Origin: Phoebastria nigripes
Taxonomy: Eukaryota > Chordata > Aves > Procellariiformes > Diomedeidae
Direction: 5' to 3'
Length of the DNA: 64,000 nucleotides
NCBI GenBank assembly: GCA_035582835.1
Contig: JAYKAV010000678.1
Coordinates: 1,271,754 to 1,335,753 of the forward strand
In this document: positions 1 to 11,921 of the stretch, piece by piece
How the letters are laid out: the number at the start of each line of letters is the position of its first letter
Position numbering within the stretch: position 1 is the first letter of the stretch
Made by a program: the position numbers and the translations under genes
Notes under the pieces: generated by a model
What the model was told of the DNA's origin: nothing
What the model saw: only the letters and a program-made list of their open reading frames with translations
The model's database searches: none

Positions 1-1085
1 TGCACACCACTATGATTTTTAGGAAAAGAGTGAGCAAAATGATTTCTTGACATGAAAGGGAGGAACATTGCATGTGAGTGTCATAAATGGCTATTGGATT
101 TCTTTAGTACCAAAACATTGTTTTCTTAAAGACCCAGACTGTATTAAGGAGCAACCGTGGTCCCTAAAGCAAAGGACTTTACACGCTATGCTTGATGCAG
201 TATTTAAACTTACCAAAAGGGGAGAAAGAACAATCTTTGTCTTCTGTCTCTTTTTCTTTTTTTTGTGAAACGCTTTGTTTCTAGGGGAAACTATTTGTCC
301 TTAAGAATTACTCTCAGTGAGAGGGGGAGCCATTGGCCCCATATCTTGACAGGCTGCCTACTGTCAATGTCCCTGATGCTAATGTCAGCTTCATGATGTA
401 GGCTTTGTGCTTCCCGTAATTACCTACAATTTGACTGTTAGGATAGTTTAGTTTTTTGAGATGGGTATGACGTCTAATCATCTGCTGCATTGTGCCATGG
501 TTTTAGGGAGCAGTGCCTTTTGAAGTCAGTGACTGGATCTGTTGAAAAACTCATGGCATGATACAGCCTTGCTGGGTTAAGAAAGCTCATATGCTAGTAC
601 TGGTACCATTATAAAACAAGTAAATTTGTAATCCAGTGGTCATCAGATAATTGGTATGTTCTTAATTTAAGACCTTAGCCTGAAAACTTTACTCATGTGA
701 GTAGATTTATTTAATCAAATTGACTTCATTTAAAACATAATTTCTTTCACTGTACTATGCACTGACTTTTGCAGCGTATGATCAGGTTTATATTTCCTCA
801 ATCCACCTGATTTCTCTGTCAACTCATTCATTTTTTTTTTGAAAAAGAAAAAAAAAAATCAGACTGTATGTGTACATACGGCGTTCCCGTGCACTTGCAA
901 ATGACCAAACCTTTTCCTTCAGTGTGAAACTCCACAATCTGGGTGTGATTTTTTATTGCAGTTATATAGTTCCTCTGAAGGAAGAGGGTGGGAATGCTGA
1001 TGCAAGGAGCTTGAATGCTATCACTGGGATGGCAGTGTAAAGTATGACTCAATGTTTAGATGCAAGGACTTCAAAATCTTTGCCC
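1..1085. other. Non-coding stretch, no gene seen
   Basis: AT-rich unique sequence. No frame resembles a known protein and no repeat family is recognised. A short A-rich tract lies near 840-858. The part at about 300-440 is mixed-composition and less repetitive, but nothing specific can be assigned to it. Confidence 0.6.
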
Positions 1086-1243
1086 CGGTCCCCAGCCCTG
1101 CCACGGCTCCCCAGGTGACCACAGGCATGTTGCTTAGTCTCTCTGTGCCTCTGGTCCCAGGGAGAGAGAGCACCGCTTGCTTCAACGCTGCCTCAGCGAG
1201 GGTTGTGAAATACTGAGATACATACCGGCTGAAAAGTTATAAG
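1086..1243 (+). repeat. Ancient MIR-type SINE fragment
   Basis: The stretch follows the MIR core in the order expected for the plus orientation: a GCCCTGCCAC-like block, GTGACC followed by GGCATGTTGCTTAGT, then CTCTCTGTGCCTCTGG, and after a diverged gap GAGGGTTGTGA, which fits the GGGTTGTTGTGAGGATTA part of MIR. MIR elements are tRNA-derived SINEs amplified before the mammal-sauropsid split and are rare and strongly diverged in birds. The copy is clearly decayed and both tRNA-like ends are missing. Family membership rests on my memory of the consensus; the central 30-35 bp match is good. Confidence 0.75.
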
Positions 1244-4200
1244 CCTTCCTGTATTTCACTGCAAGCAAAATCTGTGTGCCAGTGCCCAGCCCCCAAGTGG
1301 GCTCTGCGTTGTAAAGAAATGTCTTACCCGGTTTTCTCATGCCCAGACGGAAGAAACTTGCCCAAGCAGGGAGGGCCAGCACAAAGCATTCCTCCACTGC
1401 AAGCCCTGCGGTGGTACTGCTCCGTGGGAGAGGGCGTCAGAGAAACTACTCAGCGGAGTCAGCCTGCCACGGGAGACCGGGTCTGTGATGGGTGCACTCC
1501 TTGGGACACCCATGCTTCAGTCTGCAGGAGCCCTGGGCAGGGCTGGCCCTTGAGGATGGGACCACGGTGCAGGGGCTTCGGTGTGCTCAGAGAGCTGTCT
1601 GAGTTTTCTTGCCCTGTGACAGTGAAGGGAAAAAGTACTTTAGACAAAAAGATAAAAGAAACAATCATCATGGGCAGTTATATGTATGTTCATCCAGCCA
1701 CAGAGGAGGTGTCTGCAGTGCCTGCAGGGGTGGTCTTTGAGCTCAGTCTGGTTCCCCATCCCTCTCTCCACTCTGAGCCCAGGTTTTTCAGTCAAGTGGG
1801 CCAGTAGCTCAGACCAGAGCACACCAACATGGGGGGAGGATGGTCAGGAGTGTGGGCTGAGGTGTGAGATGAAACCCAAGCTAATGAAACTGTGCTTGTG
1901 TCTGGAATATGCTGGTTATCCCACTTCATCTCTCAGACTTGGGCAGGTCTGGTTTGTGAGGCAGCTGAGGGGGAGACCATTGGTTTGTAAGGGGTTAGCC
2001 GAGGGTCTTGTCTTGGAGGGCCTACCTTTGCCTGAAGCCCCCGCTGATTGTACTGAAACTCTCCTAAATACTTAACTAGTAATTTGTGCTTTTTGGACCC
2101 AGTGTGCCATCTACTTTTACTCCTTAAGTGATTGCTTTCCTCATTCCTTCCTTTATGATGATATTTCAGGGTTGGTGATGAGCCAGCTGTAACATCAACA
2201 CCTACAAAATTACTGTGTCTACTTCTCAGAGTGGGAAGTGACATTGATTTATAAAAATGAAAAGAAGCCTGTCCATGTGCTTTCCCCAGGCGGTACTGAA
2301 ACAGTGCAGTTTACAGCTAACCGAGGGTTAACATCAAAAGTTATTCTATTGTTTATCTTCCAGTTAAAGAATAACCAGCTTGTGCAGAAAGGAGAATTGG
2401 AAAATTGATTGGGCTGTCTAGATTCAGACACATAATTTAAAGTAATCTATATCAAGTTGTGATTTTACCATATATGCATTCATAGGTGAGTTCACTGCCT
2501 GCAGTTCAGTCATCTATAAAGGCTTATGTTGTAGGAGTCATGGACTTCTTTGGTTTTATTAAACCTGAGGGAATTTTTTTTTTTAAAGCTATGTGTAATT
2601 ACTTTAACTGGCTTAATTGTTGCCTTTTTTTTTTTTAGTTAAGGAAACAGATATTATATTGTTACATAGAGCGTAAGAATTGTTTCTGCATTTTAACTAT
2701 AGTGAGGAGTGCTGGTGTATTTTAAAACATGTGCCTGATCTTGCATTGTCATACACAAATGCAGTGTGCATATATAGTCCTCCCTGGCCTCTCACATATT
2801 TATTTCACTATATTGCTGCTATAACTTGAATATTCTGGGACGAGAATTATAGTTGTCTCGTAATGATTTCTGTTCTGTTGACAGCCTCCAAATAAGGGAA
2901 AAGCTGCTTACAGTAAAATGAGGATCACTGGTCTTTCAGTAATTAAATAGACTTGTTATACTGCATTAATCCTTTTTGGAACATTTGGAATGACTTCTTA
3001 GCACTCACAAACACAGCATTAGGGCCAGCAATCAATCTGTTGTTTGTCCTCCCAACATTTGTGTGATGTAAAGCATGTGCATTCAAAGACGTATTTCAGG
3101 TTTAGGACTAGGATTATTGCAGAGTCAAATAATGATATTGATCATTCAGTAGTTTGAACCAAGACCTGGAATGAAGTTGCAACAATTGTTAGAAGGCCTC
3201 ACACACCACTAATTACATCCAACTGAAAGGACTTACAGTGTAACGGTGTTCAACGCTGTCTAGTTTTGGGTGCTGCACATAAGGAAAAAAGTGTGAATTA
3301 TTTGGAGGTAGCCAGAAACTTTCTAGATTTCTGATTAGCCTTCTTTGTAGGTAGGACAAGAAGTAAAGGCTAAACATTTCTTCAGGAAAGATTGTGTTCA
3401 AGAAGAAAACCAGTAACTTCCTAATGATGAGGGCAGCATAGACTGGGAGAGGAGAATGTGTTATTTTTAATACGGACAGGTTTAGGAAGCATCCACCAAA
3501 ATGACACATGACCTAAACTTGATCAAGTTGTCCAACCAGTGTTGATTCAGGTGATCTCTTGATGTCCTTTGTAACCTCAGGGTCCAATGATGTTAATGCA
3601 GTAGTCAAATTTGCTCCTTTTCTGAGCTTTGCCTTCACAAATAATGAGCAAATAAAATCACCCGAACTTTCTGTCAGACTTTTGCAGTTTTGTAATTGCT
3701 TTCCTGGACATAGCCTGCTTAGTTTTCTTTGATCAGAAGGGCATACTAATTCTCTTGGTGCTGTGCTGGAGTCCTGTGCTGTTTTCCTGCATTGTTCAGC
3801 AGTAATTAACTTGAAGCATGGTGCAGAGCATTAGCTTCTGAGCCTAGGTTAAATCAGCAGAAGAGTTTTACGTTCCTGCGGTATATAGTCTTAGAACACA
3901 TTATCCTGTTGCAGTAAGATAAAAGTGATTTTAAATATAGTCCAGTCAGTTTGACCTTGTCAGAATTCAAGCCATATTAATGGTAACTTGGGCTTGCTGA
4001 CGTGTTTCACAGTACGACGAGCATTAACACAGAACTCCCTATTCCATCTGGTGAGGAACCTACAGAGAGGGCTATACATAGACTTTTTCTTAAATTCCAT
4101 ATTTCGGTATAAAGAGATATTCTGTCTTCCCTGTGCTCATGACACTTCTCTTGCCATTGATAGGCACCCTGTGTCTGAGACCAATAGATGCAGTTAAGAA

Positions 4201-4882
4201 GAGACACTATAAAGCAACAATACTAGATCATGTAGATATGACCGCTGAATAGTAATAGTTATGGGTTGTATTTTGGGAAGCAGTGATTAGCAACAGTTTT
4301 ATTGTAGCAAATNTATGTATGAAGTCCCCAGCTTTCATTGTAATGCCCTGGAAACAGGTGTCAAAATGCACAGAACAGAATTTAATGGTTCATCTACACA
4401 TTACATGTAAGTTGCAAAAAAGCTCCAGAATTTTTAAATTTGATTCTGTTGCAGTTTGCTTACATGGTATAACACAGTGATACGTAAAGATATCATGGTG
4501 AGGTCTAAGCAAACTCACATGGGTCCTGAAAGCAGCAAAACTGCATTCATATTGCATCTTCATGTGGTTTTATGTACACTGCTCCTGTGGGTTCCCCACA
4601 GGATGATGTGGACTTACTCTGGAAAAATACGCCCATTGGAGTACCCACAGCAGGCTCATTTGAACTTCTCTCAGTTATATGTGTGTTTTATTTTCTAATA
4701 ATAATATATGCATTGAGTCTGACTATGTCCATTGATGTGGTGTTTGATCTGTAGTTTCCAGTTTGAGTGAATGGTGTTTGGCACACATCCTAGTTATTAT
4801 GTGTATTATTGACAAGGATGTCTTTGGTTCTCAAGGCTGGTTTCTGTATCACTGGTAGCACATGACCTATTTGAAAGTGGCA
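1244..4882. other. Non-coding stretch with a chance-like GC pocket
   Basis: The first part (to about 2080) is GC-richer and has a 177-codon open frame on the plus strand (1274-1807) overlapped by open frames in other phases on both strands. It shows no domain, signal peptide or repeat structure and no convincing splice signals, so I do not call it a gene. The rest is AT-rich unique DNA with short T runs near 2575 and 2623. One unresolved base lies at 4313. Confidence 0.55.
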
Positions 4883-5430
4883 CATAGAATCACAGAATCA
4901 TTTAGGTTGGAAAAGACCCTTAAGATCATCGAGTTCAACCATAAACCTAACACTGCGAAGTCCACCACTAAACCATGTCCCTAAGCGCCATGTCTACACG
5001 TCTTTTAAATATGTCCAGGGATGGTGACTCAGCCACTTCCCTGGGCAGCCTGTTCCAGTGCTTGACAACCCTTTTGGTAAAGAAATTTTTCCTATATCCA
5101 ATCTAAACCTCCACTGGCGCAACTTGAGGCCATTCTCCCTTGTCCTATCACTTGTTACTTGGGAGAAGAGACCAACACCCACCTTGTTACAACCTCCTTT
5201 CAGGTAGTTGTAGAGAGTGATAAGGTCTCCCCTCAGCCTCCTTTTTTCCAGACTAAACAGTCCCAGTTCCCTCAGCTGCTCCTCATAACACTTGTTCTCC
5301 AGACCCTTCACCAGCTTCGTTGCCCTTCTTTGGACGTGCTCCAGCACCTCAATGTCTTTCTTGTCGTGAGGGGCCCAAAACTGAGCACAGTATTCCAGGT
5401 GCGGTCCCACCAGTGCCATGCTGGCATATT
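4883..5430 (-). mobile_element. CR1 LINE, 3' fragment (5'-truncated)
   Basis: CR1 is the dominant non-LTR retrotransposon of birds and is usually found as 5'-truncated copies. Here the element reads on the minus strand. Its 3' end is at 4883 with two copies of the octamer ATTCTRTG, which is diagnostic for CR1. About 85 bp of 3' UTR follow, including the GGGTCTTTTCCAACCT block, and then the C-terminal part of ORF2. The 5' break is put near 5430 because recognisable ORF2 sequence stops around 5416; the exact edge is uncertain. No target-site duplication is expected for CR1 and none was seen. Divergence looks moderate, so this is the youngest LINE in the window. Confidence 0.95.
4968..5416 (-). 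pseudogene. CR1 ORF2 (reverse transcriptase) C-terminal remnant
   Basis: This is the last ~150 codons of the CR1 ORF2 protein, downstream of the polymerase catalytic core, which is missing because of the 5' truncation. The frame contains conserved C-terminal CR1 motifs: PHLEYC near 5400, [13 protein letters not shown] near 5320, [18 protein letters not shown] near 5255, LYNYLKGG near 5210 and [11 protein letters not shown] near 5165. Around 5093 a one-base deletion compared with the family pattern (in the LDI-R-K stretch) shifts the frame. The original frame then resumes in another phase and ends at a stop at 4968-4970, while the shifted frame stays open to 4994. With the catalytic domain missing and a frameshift, the fragment cannot encode an active enzyme. 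The upstream open part (5417-5584) does not look like CR1 and is probably flanking DNA. Confidence 0.9.
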
Positions 5431-6310
5431 TCTTGTTGCCTGGGTGGCAGACACCTGAGTGGCAGAGTAACTGCATCGCTGGACATCGTAGGTGATGAGT
5501 AAATGAGCCAGCATTTCCCAGCTTTCCAGAGTAAGTGTCTCCACAGAGGCAGCTACCACCATCAGCTTTTTTGGAGTCTGTCACCGTTTGACTGCTTGGT
5601 GGCTATGGGCTGTGTGTGCCTCCTTGCCAATGGAAACTGCATCAGTAATCCAGCTCCTGCCAGAAACCAGTGGGATGCGGGGAGTGGGTGAGGTGAGAGA
5701 AGACAACGCGTGTGGTGCGAGGGAGGAGTGGGCAGGGGGTGCAGCAGAGAGTGCCCAAGAGTGGGTGTGAGGAGAGGGTGGTGGAGGACGCCATCTCCAT
5801 TGCCAGTGGCACCAATTTTGAAACCCCTGCCCTAGACAGGTCTGTTGACTTCTGAATAGTGGTCTCTCTTCTTCTGTCTCCATGGTAACCCAAAGTTACT
5901 GTATACAAAATGTTTGCAGCTCCAGGTTCTGATGTTGGGAGAGGACAATATGGATATCCAATGTTGTGTTCCATTTAGAAAAATTAAAAAAATAAATAAA
6001 AGAGAAAAGAATCTTAATTTATTTTTTCCTCTTTCCCCAGTTCTGTAAATGCAAGGGGCATCCTTGTTGCATTTTGTACATTAATATGGATCAGGTCTGA
6101 TCTCTTTGAACCTTGTTTGACTCAGGAGGGGTTGTTTTACAGTAGTATAAAGTCTGAATGCTGAACTCATGTTTCGAGGACTGTGTTCAGATTCGTACTG
6201 CTTCTGTAAAGGATGCTTGGCCTGTTCAGGAGCTGTTCTGGTGTATTGGGTTCCCAGGCAACAAAACTAGAACACGTATGACTGAAGTACTGCAGACTCT
6301 CTAGACTGTA
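5431..6310. other. Non-coding stretch, GC/purine-rich in part
   Basis: The portion at about 5640-5800 is GC-rich with a G/A-rich run on the plus strand (roughly 5683-5795). Overlapping open frames of 60-110 codons here run in several phases on both strands and look like a composition effect. From 5980 the sequence is AT-rich. A strong-looking splice acceptor (pyrimidine tract then CCCCAG) ends at 6040 but no supported exon follows. Confidence 0.5.
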
Positions 6311-6398
6311 GACCTAATCCTGCAAATCCCTATTTACATAAATCCCACTGATTTCAAAGGGTCTGCACATGAGAAAGCAGGTTTTACAGGATCAGGCC
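6311..6398. mobile_element. Small palindromic MITE-like repeat
   Basis: The two ends are imperfect inverted copies: GACCTAATCCTGCAAA at the left and, on the opposite strand from the right end, GGCCTGATCCTGTAAA. The centre contains TCCCACTGATTTCAAAGGG followed by a CACATGAG block. This is the layout of an ancient palindromic element common in turtle, crocodile and bird DNA (ends like GATCCTGCAAA, centre like CCCATTGACTTCAATGGG). I do not assign a database name. It is non-autonomous and carries no protein. Old age is inferred from the mismatches between the arms. Confidence 0.7.
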
Positions 6399-9300
6399 AT
6401 TCTTCCTAGAGACCAACATCTGTTGCACCAACTGTGATAATCTCATGACTGTTAAAGAAAACTCTGAGGAAACATTTTATCTGGGCTAAAAGAAAACAGC
6501 AAAAAAGTAATACTGTTATCTGTTGCTATAAAGTGGATTATTACAAAAAGCAGCTCTCTCTGGTCTCTCCTCTGTTCTTTTCCTGCATATTTTTATTCAC
6601 TTGAGAGATAACACTATATGTAGCTGTGTGCTGTCACTGCTGTTCTTCACCTGTGTTGTATAAAGTTTGTGTGCCAGACCACAGATACTGAGGTATTTTT
6701 AGATACCGGAAGAGGCCTCTGGCATACAGGTTAATGACTGTCAGTGTCTTGCTTTTGGAGTTTTTGGAAACTGAGAAGGAAATGTCTTCAATAAAGTTTT
6801 AAGGTATTTTCAGTCTTGCAGTTCAAGTTTATGCTAAGTTTTGGCTCTGGCCGAATTAACTGAAGTAGTACATTCAAAGAGTTCACGTGGCGTTCACTGT
6901 GGAACAGTGGATGGTCAATTGGTAAGACTGCAAGGAAGAAAGAAATCTCAGCAAAAGCAGATGGTGGTCGTGTTGGGAAGCGTAGAGTCCACTTCCTTTG
7001 CTCTCTAAGAACAGAGAACACCTGCATAGCTGTGGTAGCACTTGCTGCAGCTGGAGTTAAATATCTTTTGTGACTTCTGTTTGGAGGTCTGGTGTGGAAG
7101 GGACAATAAGCTGCTGCCTTACCTTGGTTGACTCCCAGTTCCTGTGGGCCTGGTTTCGTAACACGCAGGAGTGTGTGGAGTCATAGTGCTGGGCTCATTT
7201 GATGCATAGTCTGGAGATTTCGTGTGTATGTTTGCTGCATGCCTTGGGCTGTGCAGCTGAAGATAGAAATGATGTTGTAATAAAACAGCTGTAGAAAATA
7301 TAAGAGAAAGAGCTTGGCAGCTCAGTTGGGCCATTTTTGTGTGTGTGGGAAGACCTCCCTGAAGTCCAAAAGTGATGGGAGTCTACATCAATGATGCAGT
7401 ACATGCACAATAGTTCTAGCATCTCCCCCATGTTTTGGATTCCCTGCACTTAAAATTTGCAGGATTTCCATGAGCCATATAATGGGTAATAAGCTACTGC
7501 TACTCATGTCATCAGGCCAATGGAAAAAAGGGGCAAGATGGCAAATATGCTGGCAGTGGTAGCTTGCTGTCAGAAGCTGCAGAGTTGGTGGACAGAGGCA
7601 TGCTATTCCTCTAGACTGTAGTATGTTCTTGCAACTTTTCCTGATCATTTTGAATATTTCAGATGGTTACCCTTTCACGTCCCTGAAATTAGTAAAATAA
7701 TGTTCAAAACCTAATAGACAAGGCTTGGGGGGCTGGTATTTTGACCAATAAGCAAAAGCTAGAATATAAATGAAGCCTGTGTGCAGTTCAACTTGAGAAT
7801 GTAACGTGTTCAAAGATGGTGCTTCTATTCACAAGCTGTAACTTTACAGCATCTTTTCTTCTCAGTATCTTTTCTGGTTATTACGAGTCAAGTTTCCTTA
7901 AATGTGCAAGATGCATAATTAAGCAGACTTTTCATTAGGGGAACAAATGCTTTCCTATAGGTTCTTCTTCTATGTCACCTGTGTCTCCACACTGCAGTTA
8001 CCCCAATTCCTCCTTCCCTATCATAGGTCCATATTTCCCCTTATGTTTTAAGGTGTGAAGTCATTGGGAATTATACTCTTAATGATTTATAATGAGATTT
8101 AAACTGTTCCACTTTGCTCAGAAGTAACGGCTTTTGTGAAGTGGACAATACTTTTTAGTCTGTGTTTTCTAGATTTTATATGGAGCTCTGTGGAAGATCA
8201 GATCTATGCTGAATGTGCAACTTAAATCAGCTATATGATGCTTAAAAAAGCAGAATGGAGAGGATTATCAACTGAAATTGCAAAATGTAAACCTCCAGGG
8301 AACAGGTCTTGGGACTGAAGGCAAAACAATTTACACATTTATTTTCACAGACATTAATATGAAAGCTTTGGAAAAAAAAGACATGCAAAATCCCTATGAA
8401 GTTTATTTATCTAGAAAAAAAAAAATCAAGAGAACCCTTGTGCTAATTTTCTGTATTGAGATATTGTCATCTTCATTTGCTAGGTGCAATTAGTTAATTC
8501 AGTCAGCAGATTTTTTTTGGAACTGCTCAGAACAAGTATTCTCAAAATAGCAAGTGTATAAGGTCAGTTTGCTCAAATGTAATTGTGCACACTATTTCAC
8601 CCGCCTCCCCTTCCTCAACCCCCAAGGAATACTGTCAGTTCTTTAGGGTCTGAATGTATCTTTTGTTTGTGTTAGGTTAAATCCAAATACTGTGACAAAC
8701 ATTTGTAGTCCTATTAAATTTTACTGGACTTTTTTTTTGTTGTTTTGATTTGAGGATTTTTTTTTTGAGATCTTAGAACAATCCTTGCCAGGATTTGCCA
8801 ATATAACATTACAGCAGATTGTGGCAGCATGGGAAAAAGATGAAATTGATTCTAAACAAGAAGGAAACTAATTAGTTATTTTTGAAGAATAGTTCATTGT
8901 TTTTTTCAGAAGACTACTTGTAACAAGTGATTCCTTGTCACATTATCCACAGTCTTCTATATTGCAATCTCGTATCTCAGGAGAAGTAATGTTGTTCTTC
9001 ATCAGAACCAATGTACCTTGTTAAGTCATTAAGATAACAGGACGTCCTGTCATTCTGCTGTGTTACAGGGCTCTTGCTGAAGGTGAACACCTTTGGAATG
9101 CAAAAAGAGTTTCGCATTATTTCCCTCTTAAAATAACATGCTGTCTCCTGGCTACCTAAGTGAAACAACTGTTACTTATATAAACATGCTACTTTATCTT
9201 GGTGCTTCTAGAAATGCTTTTACACAGATTTGAAACTCAGTGTCTGAGAGGAGAAAGAATGCAGGTTTTTGAGATCAGTGTCCTCCTGTGCCTCAGTTCA

Positions 9301-11841
9301 GCACCAAGCACAGCAGGATCTTCACCCCTGTTGAGATCGCGGTGTATAGTGGTATTTCAAACACTTAGTGTGGAGTCTCTGTGCTAAAGCAATACTCGGC
9401 ACACTACAGCTGCATTCCAACCTGCAGGCTGTGATTGTCAGCACTTTCTTATTGCTAGATAAAACATTAAACTGATTGGGTCTGTTCATTTGTGATAATG
9501 TATTCTGAACATACTTCTAGAGGTCTTCTGGTATGAGTAAGAAAATATTTTTTCACAAGCATGAAAAGATAGGTATGTTCTACATTACATTCTTTACAAC
9601 AACTATTGCATTTGTGTATCTTACCTCTGGCACTAAAATCTAAAGTCAGTGGAGAAATACTGCTCTCATGCTTGTAAATGCTTAGATTTTTAACTTTTTC
9701 TTTTTCCCATGATAGTTGTCAAAATACCTGTCAATAGAGGAAACCCTGGAAAGCAGCTAAGGTTTTATTTTAGAAAAACAGATTTCTGTTAATTGCAGTG
9801 AACACTTAAATTTCTTAATCTTTATAGTTGTTACAAAAGCTTAATACACCAAAACAGATAGCAGGAGACGTTGTAGATAAACACAGTTATGCTTTCAACT
9901 TTACTAAGAGAGAAATGAAATAGTTTTTGATTAAATTTTACTTGTTTGAAAGAAAACAAACAATCTAAAACATATGTATAAACTTAAAGAATGAGTTCAC
10001 TTTACTGGGTTGTGTTGAGAATGCTTGGTACTCTCTGAGAGTTCAGTAGATCGTGCTTGTTCTTGTGATGCTGTCATTGCTATTGATGCAATTAGAATAA
10101 TTTGTAAAAGTCTCTGACCTAAGAAATTCTGGGACCACAGCACATGTTGCTATGAATTCTCTTTAGATCAATCATTCATTTTAATTTTATTAATAAGTTT
10201 ATAGTGTTTTTAAAATGGCAATATCTGTTTCTCCATTTTTGAATTTCAAAACTCTTCAGACACAGCTATGAGTTTCTGTTTTTGACTGTCAACAGGCATA
10301 AATGCATAGGCTTCAGAAGCAAAAATATCTAAAAGAGTGTTTTTCAATCTGTAGTGTACAGATTACCCATTTAAGTAACCTGCTGTCCCTCCATGGAATC
10401 ATATTGAACAGTGTGTTTAATAGCCTTTTAAATTAAATATTTAATTACAAAAGTACATGGTGGCTTGTAAGAAATGGTGAAGATTATTAGTATAGTGTTC
10501 ACTGATAAAAACTGTTTGGGTAGCATGGGCAGTTCTTTTGCAGGCAGTTCAAACTCTCTGTAGAAAAAGTGAAAAAAAATTACACAATTCAAGAGTATAT
10601 TTCTATCAGAACACTTAAGAGGTTCGTCTTGGAAACCACAAAAGTATGACTCTGTCACAGCTTTAATCCAGATAATGGTATCAAAATAAAAGTGTCTTAC
10701 AGTTGAAGACACTTTTTTTTGCTACACAAAGTAAATATTTGAACATGCATAGCAGGTAGTGTTCTCACACATTTGTTGAAAAGTGAGAAACCTGAGGCAT
10801 CTAAGCAAGTCCAGATTTTTAAGAAGCCTCTGCTTTATAATGTGAATGCATTTGTTCATGTGAATGAAATGAACTTTTGGCCTGCAGCAAATTAGTGTAA
10901 GCCATGAGTGACCTTGATGTGCTTTCTGGCATGATCTTTATTATTGCTGTGGTTGGCTTTCCTTTTGGTGTTTTTAGATTTTTTTGTCTTTTTTACCTAT
11001 ATTGTCAAAACACGGTTATTTGTAGTGTGTATGTTCACTAATAGCAGTTTATCTCTGCATGGTTTACAGAGAGAGTTAGAAGCCAACAACTATAATTACA
11101 TCCATGTTCCTAGCTTAGCAGCAAGCTAGGAAAGTGAAGTTAAAGTATGACATTGGTGCAGTACATCCAATAAGAATTACAGGGTAAAATCATTGCTATA
11201 CATTCCTTTGGTTTCATGATAATTGTTACTTAAATTTGGTTTTGGGGGGTTTACCACTGTCTGTTGTGTTTATGTGACCACATAAAGAGCACTTAAGTTC
11301 TGTGTTTTGTGACTTTCTTCTTGTTGTATTTATTTACCACTTCTTCCTTCTGACTCAGCAAAACTGTAAATTACAGATAATAAATTTCTACAGTAACCTG
11401 GCATTTGTGCTGTGTGGAACCAGTGCAGTTTTTACCACTAGCAGTGCAAGTATGTAAGCAAGGTTACGGCACGTACGTCAAAGTTCAACTGTGAAGTGTC
11501 ATAGCCACTATTCTCTACCTGGCTTACTTGCTAACATTTGTTAAACATATTTAAATGAGGCAGCTGCCTATAAGGTTGAAATGAGTATAACTGAGACAAT
11601 ATACAACAGGTTTTCTGTAACAACGGAAGTCTTAACATTTAGGGATTCTCAATTGCACAGATGCATTTACAGGTATAATTATTTTTTGTTATTTGGCAGT
11701 TAAATTTGAAGGTTCTTTGAGTATGTAGAATATAGTTTATCTGTTGTGGTTCATGTATTTTTCTTTCTCCTTGCCATAATCATGCAATTATTTAAATACT
11801 GTTTTCTTACTGAGGCAGACTTGAATTCAACACAGGAAACA
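6399..11841. other. Non-coding stretch, nothing recognised
   Basis: Unique AT-rich DNA with short T- and A-runs (for example near 8511 and 8731). No recognisable repeat, RNA gene or exon. A fragment at 9290-9300 shares a few bases with MIR but is too short to call. Confidence 0.6.
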
Positions 11842-11921
11842 CCCCCCCCCGCCCCAACATATGAAAAGATGAAAATAATCTAAAATAATAATTTATTATT
11901 ATAAATAATAATTTATATTAT
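11842..11921. repeat. Poly-C run followed by AT-rich near-palindrome
   Basis: Nine Cs at 11842-11850, one G and four more Cs are followed 25 bp later by an A/T-only tract at about 11881-11918 built of AATAAT/ATTATT units that nearly self-pair. Simple low-complexity DNA. Confidence 0.8.

Noticed and set aside
1274..1807. 177-codon plus-strand open frame
   Set aside because: GC-rich pocket with overlapping frames in other phases and on the minus strand; no domain, no splice context and no recognisable family. It starts just after a MIR fragment.
2364..2408. 14-codon frame after TTATCTTCCAG
   Set aside because: Far too short to separate from chance.
6041..6163. 40-codon frame after a strong acceptor-like site at 6040
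   Set aside because: Good pyrimidine tract but the peptide has no protein-like features, and alternative phases also stay open; likely a pseudo-exon.
9270..9310. CTGTGCCTCAGTT resembling the MIR core
   Set aside because: Only about a dozen bases match; flanks do not follow.
10340..10380. TTTTTCAATCTGTAGTG resembling a hAT-type terminal sequence
   Set aside because: No matching opposite terminus or 8-bp duplication found.
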